Virus record (IMG/VR): IMGVR_UViG_3300022200_000041
Span: 1 to 63,330 of that record
DNA length: 63,330 bases
Reading direction: 5' to 3' (one strand)
Source of the DNA: a virus
A model generated the notes under the pieces. It was given only the letters and a program-made list of their open reading frames with translations, made no database searches and was not told the DNA's origin. The translations under genes were made by a program, and so were the position numbers. Positions 33,835 through 41,814 of the stretch are shown in pieces. Each line of letters starts with the position of its first letter. Positions within the stretch are counted from its first letter, which is position 1.

Positions 33835-35814
33835 TCAACAATGGAAAAGTGTGTCCGTCGACACAACACGGATGGCTTTCGGCATCACCTTCAAAGGAGC
33901 ACGGATAGGTCCCTTGTCCTCAGGAATAGGCAGAGGGGCCTCGGTGATGACATAGTCATCAAGGAGGATGTCGATACGCTCACGAGTAGCGCCGCTACCT
34001 GCTTTGGTAAAGGAAAGCCGAATCATGTTGTCAGTGCTGGCGCTGAAGTCAACGGCGCGACGCATGTGATGATAGAAGACAGGGTCGTCCACGATAATCT
34101 CCATGTCCATCGTGTATTCAGTCTTGCCTTCCACGGCGATGGAGGCGTTACGGCTACCAGCGTGCGGGACTTGGTCCGTGATGCTATCGGCGATGGGGGA
34201 GCCGTTGATGGTGTAGAACTGCTGCACGCCCGTATTGCCGTTGAGCGTGAAGGAAACAACTTGCCCGATGCGAACACCAGCAAGGTCAATGGTGCCGTTG
34301 TAGAACATGTAGGGTTTCTGCGTGCCCTTGGCGATGCCGCTGGTCTTGCGATTGGCGTCGCTGTTTGCTGTGTCTTCAAACATGCGATGTGGATTGAAGC
34401 GGTCCCCCGGTGTGCTTTCAAGGCGACCGGTGTCGGTGTAACAGAGAGCGGAGTCAAAGTTGACACTCAGGCGCAGAGCAGCGTCGGTGTCTGCAGTCAA
34501 CGAAAAGTCCTTGACTTTGCAGCCACGGAAGACTCGACTCAGTTGCTTGGTGTCGCTGGGGCCGCCGTCAACCACATCGTCGGTGTTACCGTCGCTGTCA
34601 CGGCGGCGAATGCTGACTTCCATAGCAAAGGAAGGCACGCTGCTGCGAGAGTAAAGGAGGCGAGTGATTGGGTTCTGAATGTTTCCGCTGGACTCACGGT
34701 TGGGGCTACCCGTAGCGTTGTCTGCAGCGGGACGGACAAAGCGCAGGACAGTGTTATCAGCGTGAGGGTAAAGTAGAGCATCGTCGAGGAAGATGCGCGT
34801 GCTCGTGATGGCCACGATACGCCGAATCTCAGTTGTCTCGGTCTTGTCAAAGTAGGTGACCTCAGGGTTGGCCACAGCACCAAACTCGGTGCCGTCAGCA
34901 CTGTCAGCCTCGTTGTAGGTGATGACATCAGCACGGGTTTCATCAACGACGATAACATAGTCGCCTGCCGCTACAGCAGAAGTCCCAGCGGTGAAAGTCG
35001 GCACTCCGGTGCCGTCGAAGGGGATGACAGTAGCGCCAACTTCAGTTTTGCCATTCAATTGGTAATCGTTGCTGACCAACAACGAATTGAGGCCTGTGAT
35101 GTTGCTCACATCCACCGCTTCCATACCGAGACAGTAGTAGAGCCAGCGGGGGTTGTGCATGTTGACCTCAAAAGAGCCGCCTTCGTTGAGGAATCGTCCC
35201 GGCACTTGCACGGCCACATCACGGCCGAGGCCGACGACATGGTAGCGCTTGAGGTCCACCTTTGTTTCCGGTAGCGTCACCGTAGCGGCGAGGCCCACGA
35301 ATTGGTCAGTTAGAACGGATTCGCTGGAGCCCGAAGCACTGTCGCCGTCAGCAGCCATGCTGACATCGACGGAGGGCACAGTAAAGCCGTGAATGAACAT
35401 GATGTCGCCCGATTTGGAGTCCTTGTCCCCAGCAGAATGGTCGGTGGTCAGCGCAGGTGTGATGGTCAGTTCAGTGACATCGCTCGATGTCACAGTATGC
35501 TGAACAACAGTGAAGGAGCGGCCGCTGATGGTTGCATCGTCATCGGTGCTGAAATTGGGGCTGCTGCTGGCGATGCGGAAGGACACCTTCGCTCCGACGA
35601 GCATCCCGACGGGGTATTTCAGTTGGCCAGCGTTGACGACTTGCGAGGCTGCTCCGCTGTCAAAAGTAATGACGCTGGTGTCCGCCTTGAGGTCCCTCCC
35701 ACCGGTCTTCGCACGGAACAAAAAGGACCCTGCGAAGCCATGGTCAAGTTGAAGTCCTGTCTCGTGACCGAATGAAATCTCGGTCAAGTCCCCTTTATAC
35801 ACTGTCGACGGCAT
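33835..35814 (-). CDS. Probable major tail tube protein, extended form
   Basis: A 659-residue beta-rich protein. ATG 35814 has GAGGTGA five bases upstream and is preferred to the more upstream start. The N-terminus (VYKGDLTEISFGHETGLQL) and later segments (FAMEVSIRRRD, TKQLSRVFRGCKVKDFSLT, AALRLSVNFDSALCY, EYTMDMEIIVDDP, IRLSFTKAG) follow the pattern of siphovirus tube proteins that stack into the tail tube. It is much larger than usual tubes of 150-300 residues, so it probably carries additional surface domains (residues about 60-400). It lies downstream of the terminator-like gene and upstream of the chaperones, exactly where a tube gene belongs. No sheath gene is seen. Confidence 0.65.
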   Translation of the reverse strand: MPSTVYKGDLTEISFGHETGLQLDHGFAGSFLFRAKTGGRDLKADTSVITFDSGAASQVVNAGQLKYPVGMLVGAKVSFRIASSSPNFSTDDDATISGRSFTVVQHTVTSSDVTELTITPALTTDHSAGDKDSKSGDIMFIHGFTVPSVDVSMAADGDSASGSSESVLTDQFVGLAATVTLPETKVDLKRYHVVGLGRDVAVQVPGRFLNEGGSFEVNMHNPRWLYYCLGMEAVDVSNITGLNSLLVSNDYQLNGKTEVGATVIPFDGTGVPTFTAGTSAVAAGDYVIVVDETRADVITYNEADSADGTEFGAVANPEVTYFDKTETTEIRRIVAITSTRIFLDDALLYPHADNTVLRFVRPAADNATGSPNRESSGNIQNPITRLLYSRSSVPSFAMEVSIRRRDSDGNTDDVVDGGPSDTKQLSRVFRGCKVKDFSLTADTDAALRLSVNFDSALCYTDTGRLESTPGDRFNPHRMFEDTANSDANRKTSGIAKGTQKPYMFYNGTIDLAGVRIGQVVSFTLNGNTGVQQFYTINGSPIADSITDQVPHAGSRNASIAVEGKTEYTMDMEIIVDDPVFYHHMRRAVDFSASTDNMIRLSFTKAGSGATRERIDILLDDYVITEAPLPIPEDKGPIRAPLKVMPKAIRVVSTDTLFHC

Positions 35815-35824
35815 CCGGCTCACC

Positions 35825-36271
35825 TCATGGCACGAGTTCCGCAAAGATAACAACTTCGATTTGGAAGGTCATGCGGAATAGGTTCTTGGTCCGGTCAGAA
35901 AGGTCCGTCCGGGTCTTGAAAACAAGGCGGTCAAAGGCAACACCATCACCCTTGCGCTTGGTGTGAATGAGGCGACGCACCTCGTTTTCCATCGCTTGCA
36001 TATGCTTGCGAGACTTGGTGGTGCGAATGTCCACGGTAATGTTGATGCGGGTGGTGACAAAATCGTAGAGAATCTCAGGCGCTTCTTCGTTGTGCGCCGT
36101 CTCGTAACAGAGAACATAGTCCGTCTTTTTCATGTCGATGCGCTTCCCACGCTCAGGACCGACAGTGGCGATGTCGGCGATGACGGGCTTGATGTTGTTG
36201 GTGTTGCCCCGGTTCCAGTCGCCGAGAACAGCGATAACTGAATCCAATCCTTCTGCCCATGTTGCGACCAT
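35825..36271 (-). CDS. Tail terminator / tail completion-like protein
   Basis: A 148-residue protein in the slot just before the tail tube gene. The pattern of helix, then long beta strands (YDFVTTRINITVDIRTT), a helix (KHMQAMENEVRRLIHTKR) and a final strand (FRMTFQIEVVIFAEL) resembles gpU-like tail terminators, which cap the tube and join it to the head. The identification depends on fold pattern and position. ATG 36271 is chosen over ATG 36274 because GGAGGTGA ends at 36276, leaving four bases of spacing instead of one, and because it makes a TGATG overlap with the upstream gene. Confidence 0.55.
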   Translation of the reverse strand: MVATWAEGLDSVIAVLGDWNRGNTNNIKPVIADIATVGPERGKRIDMKKTDYVLCYETAHNEEAPEILYDFVTTRINITVDIRTTKSRKHMQAMENEVRRLIHTKRKGDGVAFDRLVFKTRTDLSDRTKNLFRMTFQIEVVIFAELVP

Positions 36272-36624
36272 CATTTCACCTCCCGTTTGTAGGCTGCGAC
36301 ATCCGGCACGAGTTTTCCACCACTGAGTCGCAACTTGTAGGTCACAAGGGCAGGGGACTCGGACAGCATCCGCTTGTCTACCCTATCCAGTGCTGCTTTA
36401 AGAGTGCTGGGGTCAGGGGCGCTCCCTTTTTGCTCGTATTCACCCGCTTCGTTGCGAGTGATGCCGTCCATCCCCAATTCCTGCTGTTCAACGACACGAC
36501 GGTAAGCCTCCGGCGTCTGTGTCACGACTTGACGCAACGCTTCTTGCTGAGCAGGGTCCAGCATCTCCTCGGTGAGATGTATCATGAGAAACTCATCGGC
36601 TTCGTCTTTCACCATTGTTATCAC
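36271..36624 (-). CDS. Small neck-region protein
   Basis: A 117-residue mostly helical, acidic protein (MLDPAQQEALRQVVTQTPEA, YRRVVEQQELG) with a C-terminal basic end (LRLSGGKLVPDVAAYKREVK). It lies between the connector-like gene and the terminator-like gene, a common place for head-tail joining proteins. The family is not recognised. GTG 36624 overlaps the connector stop (GTGA); an ATG three codons later is possible. Confidence 0.55.
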   Translation of the reverse strand: MITMVKDEADEFLMIHLTEEMLDPAQQEALRQVVTQTPEAYRRVVEQQELGMDGITRNEAGEYEQKGSAPDPSTLKAALDRVDKRMLSESPALVTYKLRLSGGKLVPDVAAYKREVK

Positions 36625-38210
36625 TCGAAGAGAACAATCTCCTGATAGCGTGGGAGAATCTTGTCAATCTCAGCCTGCAGGAGTTGCACCTTGGCGGTGA
36701 TGTCAATGTTGCTGGTGCCTTCAGGCAACAGCACGGTGCGGTCGTCAGACATCAACAGGTCAATGACCACCATCTTCGTAGCAACCTCCTCGATGGCCTT
36801 TTCGAGATAGCGTTCCCCATAGATGTAAGACACCTTAACGGCGTTCCACTCAAAGAACGGATAGGAGTTGTTGAAGTAAATGATGCCCATTTCAAAGTCC
36901 ATCCACCAATCCTTGAGCCGAGCGTTATCACCACTGGAACTACCGCCTTGTAGGTCGACTTGTAACTGATGCTGCGTGATGGTGCCGCTCATGGATGCAA
37001 GGTCACCGCTTGCGCTAACAACAGCGCAACCGGAAAAAGTAACCCCATCGGGGTCAAGACTGTCATATCGAAAGGCTATTGTCCCATTTGAAGCAACACC
37101 GCTTGGCGCAAACCCAGCAGTTGAATCAACAACAACGCTTGACCCACTTGAACTTACGAAGGTCGCCGTGTTGACTTGAGTTTGTGAGATGGAGAGGTTG
37201 TCGTCGGTGCTGGCGATAGTGCAAGTCTCACCTGCTTTGACAGGGCGCATACTGGTGATTTTCACCACACCGCTACCGTAGTCGCTGTTGGCTGTGGCCA
37301 AGAACTCGTTATGAACTGCGACATTGGATGAAGAACCTTCCAACTTGAAGGTGGGTGTGAACTCCACAGCCGCCTTACCCACCCTGTCCTCTTTGTTGAT
37401 GAGGTCAGCGAGATTTTGAGCCGTAGTAACATGGTCAAAATCATCTCGCCATTGGTTTGTCGCTGTTCCAATATCAAGACGAGCGGCTGAAGCGTTACCC
37501 GGACATAGGAAAAGAGCGCTATCGGCGTTGCCGTTGTAGTTTTTCGGGATGCCGATACGAGCCTCAGCAGCACCAATCTCACGATAGTCGTCGCCTTGCC
37601 ATAGTTCGAGGCGTAGAATCTGCTGGATATTACGGAACAATAGCGGAGTCGTCCCAACATAGTCGGTGTAGTAACGACGCCGGTAAGGCTTGTAGGTGTC
37701 GAAGTTGATGTATTCAGCGCTCACGAGATAAGGTCGCCAAGCGTTGTGCGTGATGTTGTCAATCTTATCCTGCACTTCACGAATACGAGCCTCAACGATG
37801 GCCTTGGTCGCTCCACGCTGGCGTCCAACCTTAGCGTTGGTGAATGAAGAGAGGTTCTGCACATAGGTGTTGTCATCAGCCTCGAAGTCACTGGCTGTAA
37901 AATCAGCAGTGCTGAACACCAACTTCACGCCACTACTACCACCGTTGGTGATGTCAATGATTTCTTTTTCAACACCGAGAGGGTTTGCATCACTGTAGAT
38001 GAGGATGGTATCGCCAACCTCAGTGCCGCAACGGCGGTAGTCTTCGCCAGTGATGAATACACCGTCGCTCACAGAGTCAGCAGAGGTAGCCACAGGCTCT
38101 TGAGGTCCAATCCCGAGGTAGTCGGCGACTTTCTGCGGTGTCGTGTAGACCGTGGCTGTGGGGTCAAGAGGACGAGTTTCAGCCTCACCGGGGTTGAAGA
38201 CCATCGGCAT
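36621..38210 (-). CDS. Head-tail connector/adaptor-like protein with insertion
   Basis: A 529-residue protein. Its ends resemble head-tail adaptors: an N-terminal part with YTTPQKVADYLGI and a helix (RGATKAIVEARIREVQDKID), and a C-terminal part with YLEKAIEEVATKMVVIDLLM and ITAKVQLLQAEIDKILPRY. Between them sits a serine/threonine-rich beta segment (about residues 330-420; SSGSSVVVDSTAGFAPSG) whose codon use is visibly more varied than its surroundings, possibly an inserted decoration domain. It follows the capsid genes and would form the ring between portal and tail. Its TAA-ATG overlap with the upstream gene supports ATG 38210; MPM leaves a second ATG two codons on. Confidence 0.55.
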   Translation of the reverse strand: MPMVFNPGEAETRPLDPTATVYTTPQKVADYLGIGPQEPVATSADSVSDGVFITGEDYRRCGTEVGDTILIYSDANPLGVEKEIIDITNGGSSGVKLVFSTADFTASDFEADDNTYVQNLSSFTNAKVGRQRGATKAIVEARIREVQDKIDNITHNAWRPYLVSAEYINFDTYKPYRRRYYTDYVGTTPLLFRNIQQILRLELWQGDDYREIGAAEARIGIPKNYNGNADSALFLCPGNASAARLDIGTATNQWRDDFDHVTTAQNLADLINKEDRVGKAAVEFTPTFKLEGSSSNVAVHNEFLATANSDYGSGVVKITSMRPVKAGETCTIASTDDNLSISQTQVNTATFVSSSGSSVVVDSTAGFAPSGVASNGTIAFRYDSLDPDGVTFSGCAVVSASGDLASMSGTITQHQLQVDLQGGSSSGDNARLKDWWMDFEMGIIYFNNSYPFFEWNAVKVSYIYGERYLEKAIEEVATKMVVIDLLMSDDRTVLLPEGTSNIDITAKVQLLQAEIDKILPRYQEIVLFE

Positions 38211-38509
38211 TACTCTCGGGCCTCCTCACTTCTGCTCACAAGGTTGTATTCCATCGGGCGTTGACATGCACCGCATGTCTCACGCCATAGAAAGTGAAGC
38301 ATGCCGCAGTGCTTGCAGCGAGTGCCTGAACCGATGTTCATGACATCAGCGGCCTCGCTATTGCGATTACGCTGCTTCTTGACAATGCCCTTCAGTGGGT
38401 TTTCAGGGTCAACGAATGCTGACTGGTCGATGGTGACATCGGAGCGAACGCCTTGCTTCTGAAAACGACTGATGTCGTCAAAGTCGATTTTCGACAAGTC
38501 GAAGCCCAT
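38210..38509 (-). CDS. Zinc-ribbon structural-region protein
   Basis: A 99-residue protein. The N-terminus (GFDLSKIDFDDISRFQKQGV) is helical and the C-terminus carries a clear zinc ribbon, RCKHCGMLHF...ETCGACQRP. It lies between small capsid genes and the connector gene. Cysteine-ribbon proteins are unusually frequent in this late block (also in the portal and small terminase). It may bind DNA or stabilise a capsid ring; neither is shown. The start follows GGAGATGA, a ribosome-binding site of the type used by the capsid genes. Confidence 0.65.
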   Translation of the reverse strand: MGFDLSKIDFDDISRFQKQGVRSDVTIDQSAFVDPENPLKGIVKKQRNRNSEAADVMNIGSGTRCKHCGMLHFLWRETCGACQRPMEYNLVSRSEEARE

Positions 38510-38524
38510 TCATCTCCCTCACGC

Positions 38525-38698
38525 TCATTGAGTAGTCACGAACAAGTAAATGTTACCGAGGATGGTGTGCGGGTCAACAGCCACAGGCGTGTTAGCACCG
38601 ATGGCTGCGACGGCGGCTGCCTCAATGGCTGCACGGTCCGTGGCGTTGTTGAAGTCTTTCGGAGCGTAAGGCCCGAGAATGGTGACTGTTTTCGCCAT
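38525..38698 (-). CDS. 57-residue small virion-region protein
   Basis: A short frame that reads cleanly as MAKTVTILGPYAPKDFNN, followed by an alanine-rich helix (AAIEAAAVAAIGANTPVAVD) and ending NIYLFVTTQ. It fills an otherwise unexplained gap in the gapless late block and ends 15 bases before the next start; a GGTGATTG-type ribosome-binding site (minus strand, just upstream of 38698) precedes the ATG. Small alanine-rich proteins of this sort occur among minor capsid or decoration components. The family is not known to me. Confidence 0.6.
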   Translation of the reverse strand: MAKTVTILGPYAPKDFNNATDRAAIEAAAVAAIGANTPVAVDPHTILGNIYLFVTTQ

Positions 38699-38710
38699 TC
38701 AATCACCGCC

Positions 38711-38965
38711 TCAGGAGCGGCGACCAACTGCGAAGAACTGACCATTTGCCGTAGCACCAGCACCGGTGAGTGTAACTCCCGTGCCTGCTGCGTTGATATG
38801 GTAGGGGTCAGCGGCACCGGGGGCCGCAGTAGGGGTCAAAACGACAGCATCAATGCTTGCGAGAAGACCACTGAGGTCAATGCTCGTGTCACCTAATTCG
38901 TAGGTTCCAGTCACAATCATTCGGTCGCCCATGTAGGTTGGTCGGGGGTCAATCGTTACAGCCAT
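38711..38965 (-). CDS. Small capsid-associated protein, possible decoration protein
   Basis: An 84-residue beta-rich protein: TYMGDRMIVTGTYELGDTSI, DLSGLLASIDAVVLTPTAAP, then GTGVTLTGAGATANGQFFAV. Its leader, AAGGAGATGAATAAAC before ATG, is almost identical to the leaders of the major capsid gene, the 125-residue gene and the internal scaffold start. That suggests it is a high-copy particle component such as a decoration protein. Direct family evidence is lacking. The stop codon of the upstream gene lies inside the leader. Confidence 0.6.
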   Translation of the reverse strand: MAVTIDPRPTYMGDRMIVTGTYELGDTSIDLSGLLASIDAVVLTPTAAPGAADPYHINAAGTGVTLTGAGATANGQFFAVGRRS

Positions 38966-38967
38966 GT

Positions 38968-39363
38968 TTATTCATCTCCTTGTGATTCTTCAGCGATTTC
39001 AGCCGCTATCTCTTCAGTCTCTTCGACACCGTCGGGACTCATAACAGTTGCGACGATTTCGAGAAGTTGAGATTTGGTAGCGTAGCCTGAAGGCTTGAGG
39101 TTGTAGGATTCCAGCCACTTGCCGATGTCCTTCTTGCTCCATCCAGCGTCAGGGATGCCGTCTCCGCCTTGGTCGACGGTGCGTTCCTCAGCCTCAGCCT
39201 TGGTCCAGCCTTCGATGCGGAAGTTGTCCGAGTCAAGGCGTGGGTGAAAGCGGTCCAACCAAGCCGAGGTTACCTCAACAGGTTGGTTTTGTTCCCAGTC
39301 ACGCATGGTTGGGTCGATTGCACGACGGACATGCGAGCGTCCAATGTAGGTTACTACGGGCAC
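38968..39363 (-). CDS. SAP/HeH-like domain capsid-region protein
   Basis: A 131-residue protein. The N-terminal half (VVTYIGRSHVRRAIDP, WEQNQPVEVTSAWLDRFHP) looks like a small beta/turn domain. The C-terminal half has WSKKDIGKWLESYNLKPSG then YATKSQLLEIVATVM, a SAP/HeH-like helix-extension-helix module, followed by an acidic tail (EETEEIAAEIAEES). It is the second SAP-like protein in this block. It starts at GTG 39363 with GAGGTGA at 39371-39377, and the ribosome-binding site is embedded in a perfect 16-base palindrome. Confidence 0.65.
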   Translation of the reverse strand: MPVVTYIGRSHVRRAIDPTMRDWEQNQPVEVTSAWLDRFHPRLDSDNFRIEGWTKAEAEERTVDQGGDGIPDAGWSKKDIGKWLESYNLKPSGYATKSQLLEIVATVMSPDGVEETEEIAAEIAEESQGDE

Positions 39364-39378
39364 TGAGGTTCACCTCAG
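39363..39378. promoter_or_regulatory. 16-base perfect palindrome over stop codon and ribosome-binding site
   Basis: CTGAGGTTCACCTCAG is a perfect inverted repeat of two seven-base arms around TC. On the minus strand it contains the GAGGTGA ribosome-binding site of the 39363 gene, the stop codon of the preceding gene (39375-39377) and the first base of the GTG start codon. In RNA the arms could pair and hide the ribosome-binding site when ribosomes are not arriving from upstream, coupling translation of the two genes. Confidence 0.45.
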
Positions 39379-39752
39379 TTGTAGAGAACTATCAGACTGT
39401 GGGCTGCCGCTACACCGGTAATGGTGATGGTGAGGCTCGACACTTCGACTTTGAGTGCGCCTGCCGAGCCGCCAGCCTGAGAGGCCGTAGCGAGGAGGAT
39501 GCTGTTCACGCCGCCTGCGAGGATGATGGTGCCTGCACCAGTCGTGGTGATGAGAGCCATCTTGGGAGCCGGGTCGTAGCCGTTCGCACCGTCCGAGTTG
39601 GAGGCGTTGAAGGTGCCGGGTCCACCGCCGGGGTAGGACACATCAGCGGCACCGTCGAGCCATTCGGTCGTATCATGCGAGTTTGCACGAAGTTCCCATG
39701 CACCGACAAGGGTCGGCGTTGCTGTTCCAGTTAGAGTCAATTCTTCTGCCAT
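39375..39752 (-). CDS. Small beta-rich capsid protein, possible decoration protein
   Basis: A 125-residue protein directly after the major capsid gene in transcription order. It is rich in G, A, T and S with alternating strands (LTLTGTATPTLVGAWELRAN, ALITTTGAGTIILAGG, ALKVEVSSLTITITGVAAAH). This position and composition suit a decoration or cement protein that binds the expanded shell. Its leader AAGGAGATGAAAAAAC matches the major capsid leader, implying similarly high output. Not assigned to a named family. Confidence 0.6.
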   Translation of the reverse strand: MAEELTLTGTATPTLVGAWELRANSHDTTEWLDGAADVSYPGGGPGTFNASNSDGANGYDPAPKMALITTTGAGTIILAGGVNSILLATASQAGGSAGALKVEVSSLTITITGVAAAHSLIVLYN

Positions 39753-39783
39753 GTTTTTTCATCTCCTTGTTTTCTTGTTGTCC

Positions 39784-40956
39784 TCACTGCAGGTCACGGA
39801 TGCTACCCTGAGCACGGAAGAAGGTGGTCCACACCTCGCCCATGGTTCGGTAGAGGCCTTCTTGACCGAGGCGGTTGATGGCGAATGGGTCGCCAGTCTC
39901 GATGCCGGACTCGAAGTATTGCGTTGGGATTGCAGTAGAGAAGTAGAGGTAGTCCGTGTCGAGGAAATACATCCGGCTGATGCCGTCCTTCTCAACATCC
40001 TTTGAGGGGATGATGGGGACGCCGTTGTAGGTAGCCACGATGAAACCAGCCTCGATACCGGGAACACCCTTCACACCGTTGTAGGTGGGGGTGACTCGCT
40101 TTTCTTCCATGAACCGCTGTTGGGCTTGGAGGAGTTGCTGGAGTCGCATGAGGGTGTCGTAGCCCGTCAAGATGACCTTGGGGTTACCACCGAGTTCCCA
40201 CATGCGCTGGAAGGTGTCATCCAGTTGGTCGAGGGACATGGTGCGTCGGTTGGCGGCGTCTTGGTCAGAGCCACAGTTGACGACAGCGTTGGACCAAGCG
40301 TTGGCGCTGCGGTCGATGCTGTAGATGTCAAGGTCATCGGTCCCACAGTGGTCAGCAGCAGCGGAACCCGTCTCCATGGAGGTCAGGCCGCCGGAAGCGC
40401 CACCGTCGTTACCGGTGATGCGGTCAATGGACTCGAAGTTGTTGCCTGCGAGAGTGTCAGCGTCCGTGAGGAGCATCTTGTTGACCATCTCAGCGTGGTG
40501 CTTGCCCATCTCTTCCTTAAGGACGGCTCGCATGTCACCCATGCCGTCGTCCTTGTCGGACAAAAAGACAGCGACTTCGCTCACATCGAAGGAGTGTGCT
40601 ATGGTCTTGGGTTTTGCAGCGATGTGCTGGAAGGTTGGCTTGATGGTTTCAGGCAAGGTGCCGTTCTCAGCGATACCACCAGTGAGGACGCCGCCGTTGG
40701 GCTTGTCCGTGATGACTCGCCATCCACTGCGCTCCCATGGGCGCTTGGGGAGGATTGAGAAGGCGTTGAACTCTTGGTTCAACTGGGACCACACTTTGCG
40801 TCCGTAGATGGCTTGGTAGGTTCCAGCCGTCGTGGACAGCATAGGGCTGTCGGCCTTGAGAAGTTCAGAGCCACTGTAAGAGTAGCCCATTGCGTTGCCT
40901 GCGCCATAGTAGTAGCGCTCCATGTCGGTTACTGTGCGAACATAATTTCGTGCCAT
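39784..40956 (-). CDS. Major capsid protein, HK97 fold
   Basis: A 390-residue major capsid protein, the building block of the icosahedral shell. Typical HK97-fold segments are the N-arm (TAGTYQAIYGRKVWSQLNQE), the E-loop region (ERSGWRVITDKPNGGVLTGG), the P-domain spine helix (DDGMGDMRAVLKEEMGKHHA) and the A-domain (NPKVILTGYDTLMRLQQLL, GFIVATYNGVPIIPSKDV), ending YRTMGEVWTTFFRAQGSIR. It has no long N-terminal delta domain, so scaffolding must come from another protein, consistent with the internal start in the neighbouring protease gene. The leader AAGGAGATGAAAAC is part of a set of near-identical strong leaders. It lies between protease/scaffold and small capsid genes. Confidence 0.9.
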   Translation of the reverse strand: MARNYVRTVTDMERYYYGAGNAMGYSYSGSELLKADSPMLSTTAGTYQAIYGRKVWSQLNQEFNAFSILPKRPWERSGWRVITDKPNGGVLTGGIAENGTLPETIKPTFQHIAAKPKTIAHSFDVSEVAVFLSDKDDGMGDMRAVLKEEMGKHHAEMVNKMLLTDADTLAGNNFESIDRITGNDGGASGGLTSMETGSAAADHCGTDDLDIYSIDRSANAWSNAVVNCGSDQDAANRRTMSLDQLDDTFQRMWELGGNPKVILTGYDTLMRLQQLLQAQQRFMEEKRVTPTYNGVKGVPGIEAGFIVATYNGVPIIPSKDVEKDGISRMYFLDTDYLYFSTAIPTQYFESGIETGDPFAINRLGQEGLYRTMGEVWTTFFRAQGSIRDLQ

Positions 40957-40971
40957 GTTTTCATCTCCTTT
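40957..40971 (-). promoter_or_regulatory. Extended ribosome-binding site of the major capsid gene
   Basis: AAGGAGATGAAAAC precedes ATG 40956, with AAGGAG eight bases from the start. The same AAGGAGATGA core stands before the scaffold start at 41814 (41815-41830), the 125-residue gene (39753-39769) and the 84-residue gene (38966-38982). Most other genes in the window use GAGGTGA. The A-rich spacer should keep the site unpaired, so these four leaders may mark the products needed in highest copy number. Confidence 0.6.
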
Positions 40972-40995
40972 TGTTTTTTTTCAGTTGTCGAGTGT

Positions 40996-41814
40996 TCACT
41001 CGCTGCGGAACAAGCCTCCAGCCAGTTGGTGAACTTCTTCCCATGACATGTTGGCCATGTCAGCAGTCGAGGGGACCTCGATAGCGGGGGAAGCGGACTT
41101 TGCGATGGTCGTGGATTGCACGGAGCCGATGTTGTCGATGCGGTCGTTGAGAGCAGCCAGCGACTTCATGATTTCATCGAGAGGACCACGGGCGTCGAAG
41201 GCCTGAGCCTGAGCCTTGGTAATCTCCTCAGTGCGCTCAGCCTTGTAGCGGGACTCGAAGTTGCCTTCCATGGCCTTGCGGAGTTCCTCTTCTTGCTTGG
41301 CGGCCTTGAAGACCTCGTAAGCGTGCTCAAGAGAGACAGGGTCAACGGAGGTAACGAAGTCAGCCTTGGTAACAGCGCCGCCACGGGAGAGGCCTGCACG
41401 GGACAGAGCGTTGGTGGAAGGGGAGCCGCCTTCTTGAGCACGACCCTTCACTTGAGCAGCGAAGCGGGTGTCGTAGTCAGACAGTTCCTCAGGGGTAGAA
41501 CCAAGGTTGGCCTTGGCGATACCGTCGAAGTGGGCACGGGCACCGTCAGTGTCCACACCAGCGGATTTGAGGGTGTTTTCCATCCAGTCGAGGTATTCGG
41601 CCGTGATGACATCAGAGAACTCGGACTTTTCTTTGTCGTCCTTGTCTTTCATCTCGGTCTTTTCTTCTTTGGAAGGAGCATCAGCACCCTCTTCTTTCTT
41701 TTTCTTCTGAGCAGCGGCCAAGCCCGGTGGGAGTTCGCCTTTTTCCATAGAGTCAAGGCGACCTTCGAGTCGCTCCAACACGCTGTTCATTTGTTCCATA
41801 ACATCGTCGGTCAT
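40996..41814 (-). CDS. Nested scaffold protein from an internal start
   Basis: Codon 193 of the protease-scaffold gene is an ATG (41814) preceded by TAAGGAGATGAAAAAG. The same extended motif stands before the major capsid, 125-residue and 84-residue genes at 8-10 bases spacing. Starting here would make a 272-residue protein, MTDDVMEQMNSVLERLEG onward, lacking the protease domain. Nested scaffold genes inside the protease frame are known in lambda (C/Nu3). The start falls exactly after the last protease segment (NPEATFKILKE), at the domain boundary. It shares its stop with the protease gene. Production of the separate protein is a prediction. Confidence 0.65.
   Translation of the reverse strand: MTDDVMEQMNSVLERLEGRLDSMEKGELPPGLAAAQKKKKEEGADAPSKEEKTEMKDKDDKEKSEFSDVITAEYLDWMENTLKSAGVDTDGARAHFDGIAKANLGSTPEELSDYDTRFAAQVKGRAQEGGSPSTNALSRAGLSRGGAVTKADFVTSVDPVSLEHAYEVFKAAKQEEELRKAMEGNFESRYKAERTEEITKAQAQAFDARGPLDEIMKSLAALNDRIDNIGSVQSTTIAKSASPAIEVPSTADMANMSWEEVHQLAGGLFRSE

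Noticed and set aside
33835-38210. Contractile tail sheath among the tail genes
   Set aside because: The large proteins here resemble a tube and a connector; no sheath-type subtilisin-like or handshake pattern was recognised, so a non-contractile tail is assumed.
40989-41003. Hairpin CGAGT-GTTC-ACTCG as a terminator after the protease gene
   Set aside because: On the minus strand it is followed by an A-run, not a U-run, and it includes the protease stop; transcription must continue into the capsid gene.
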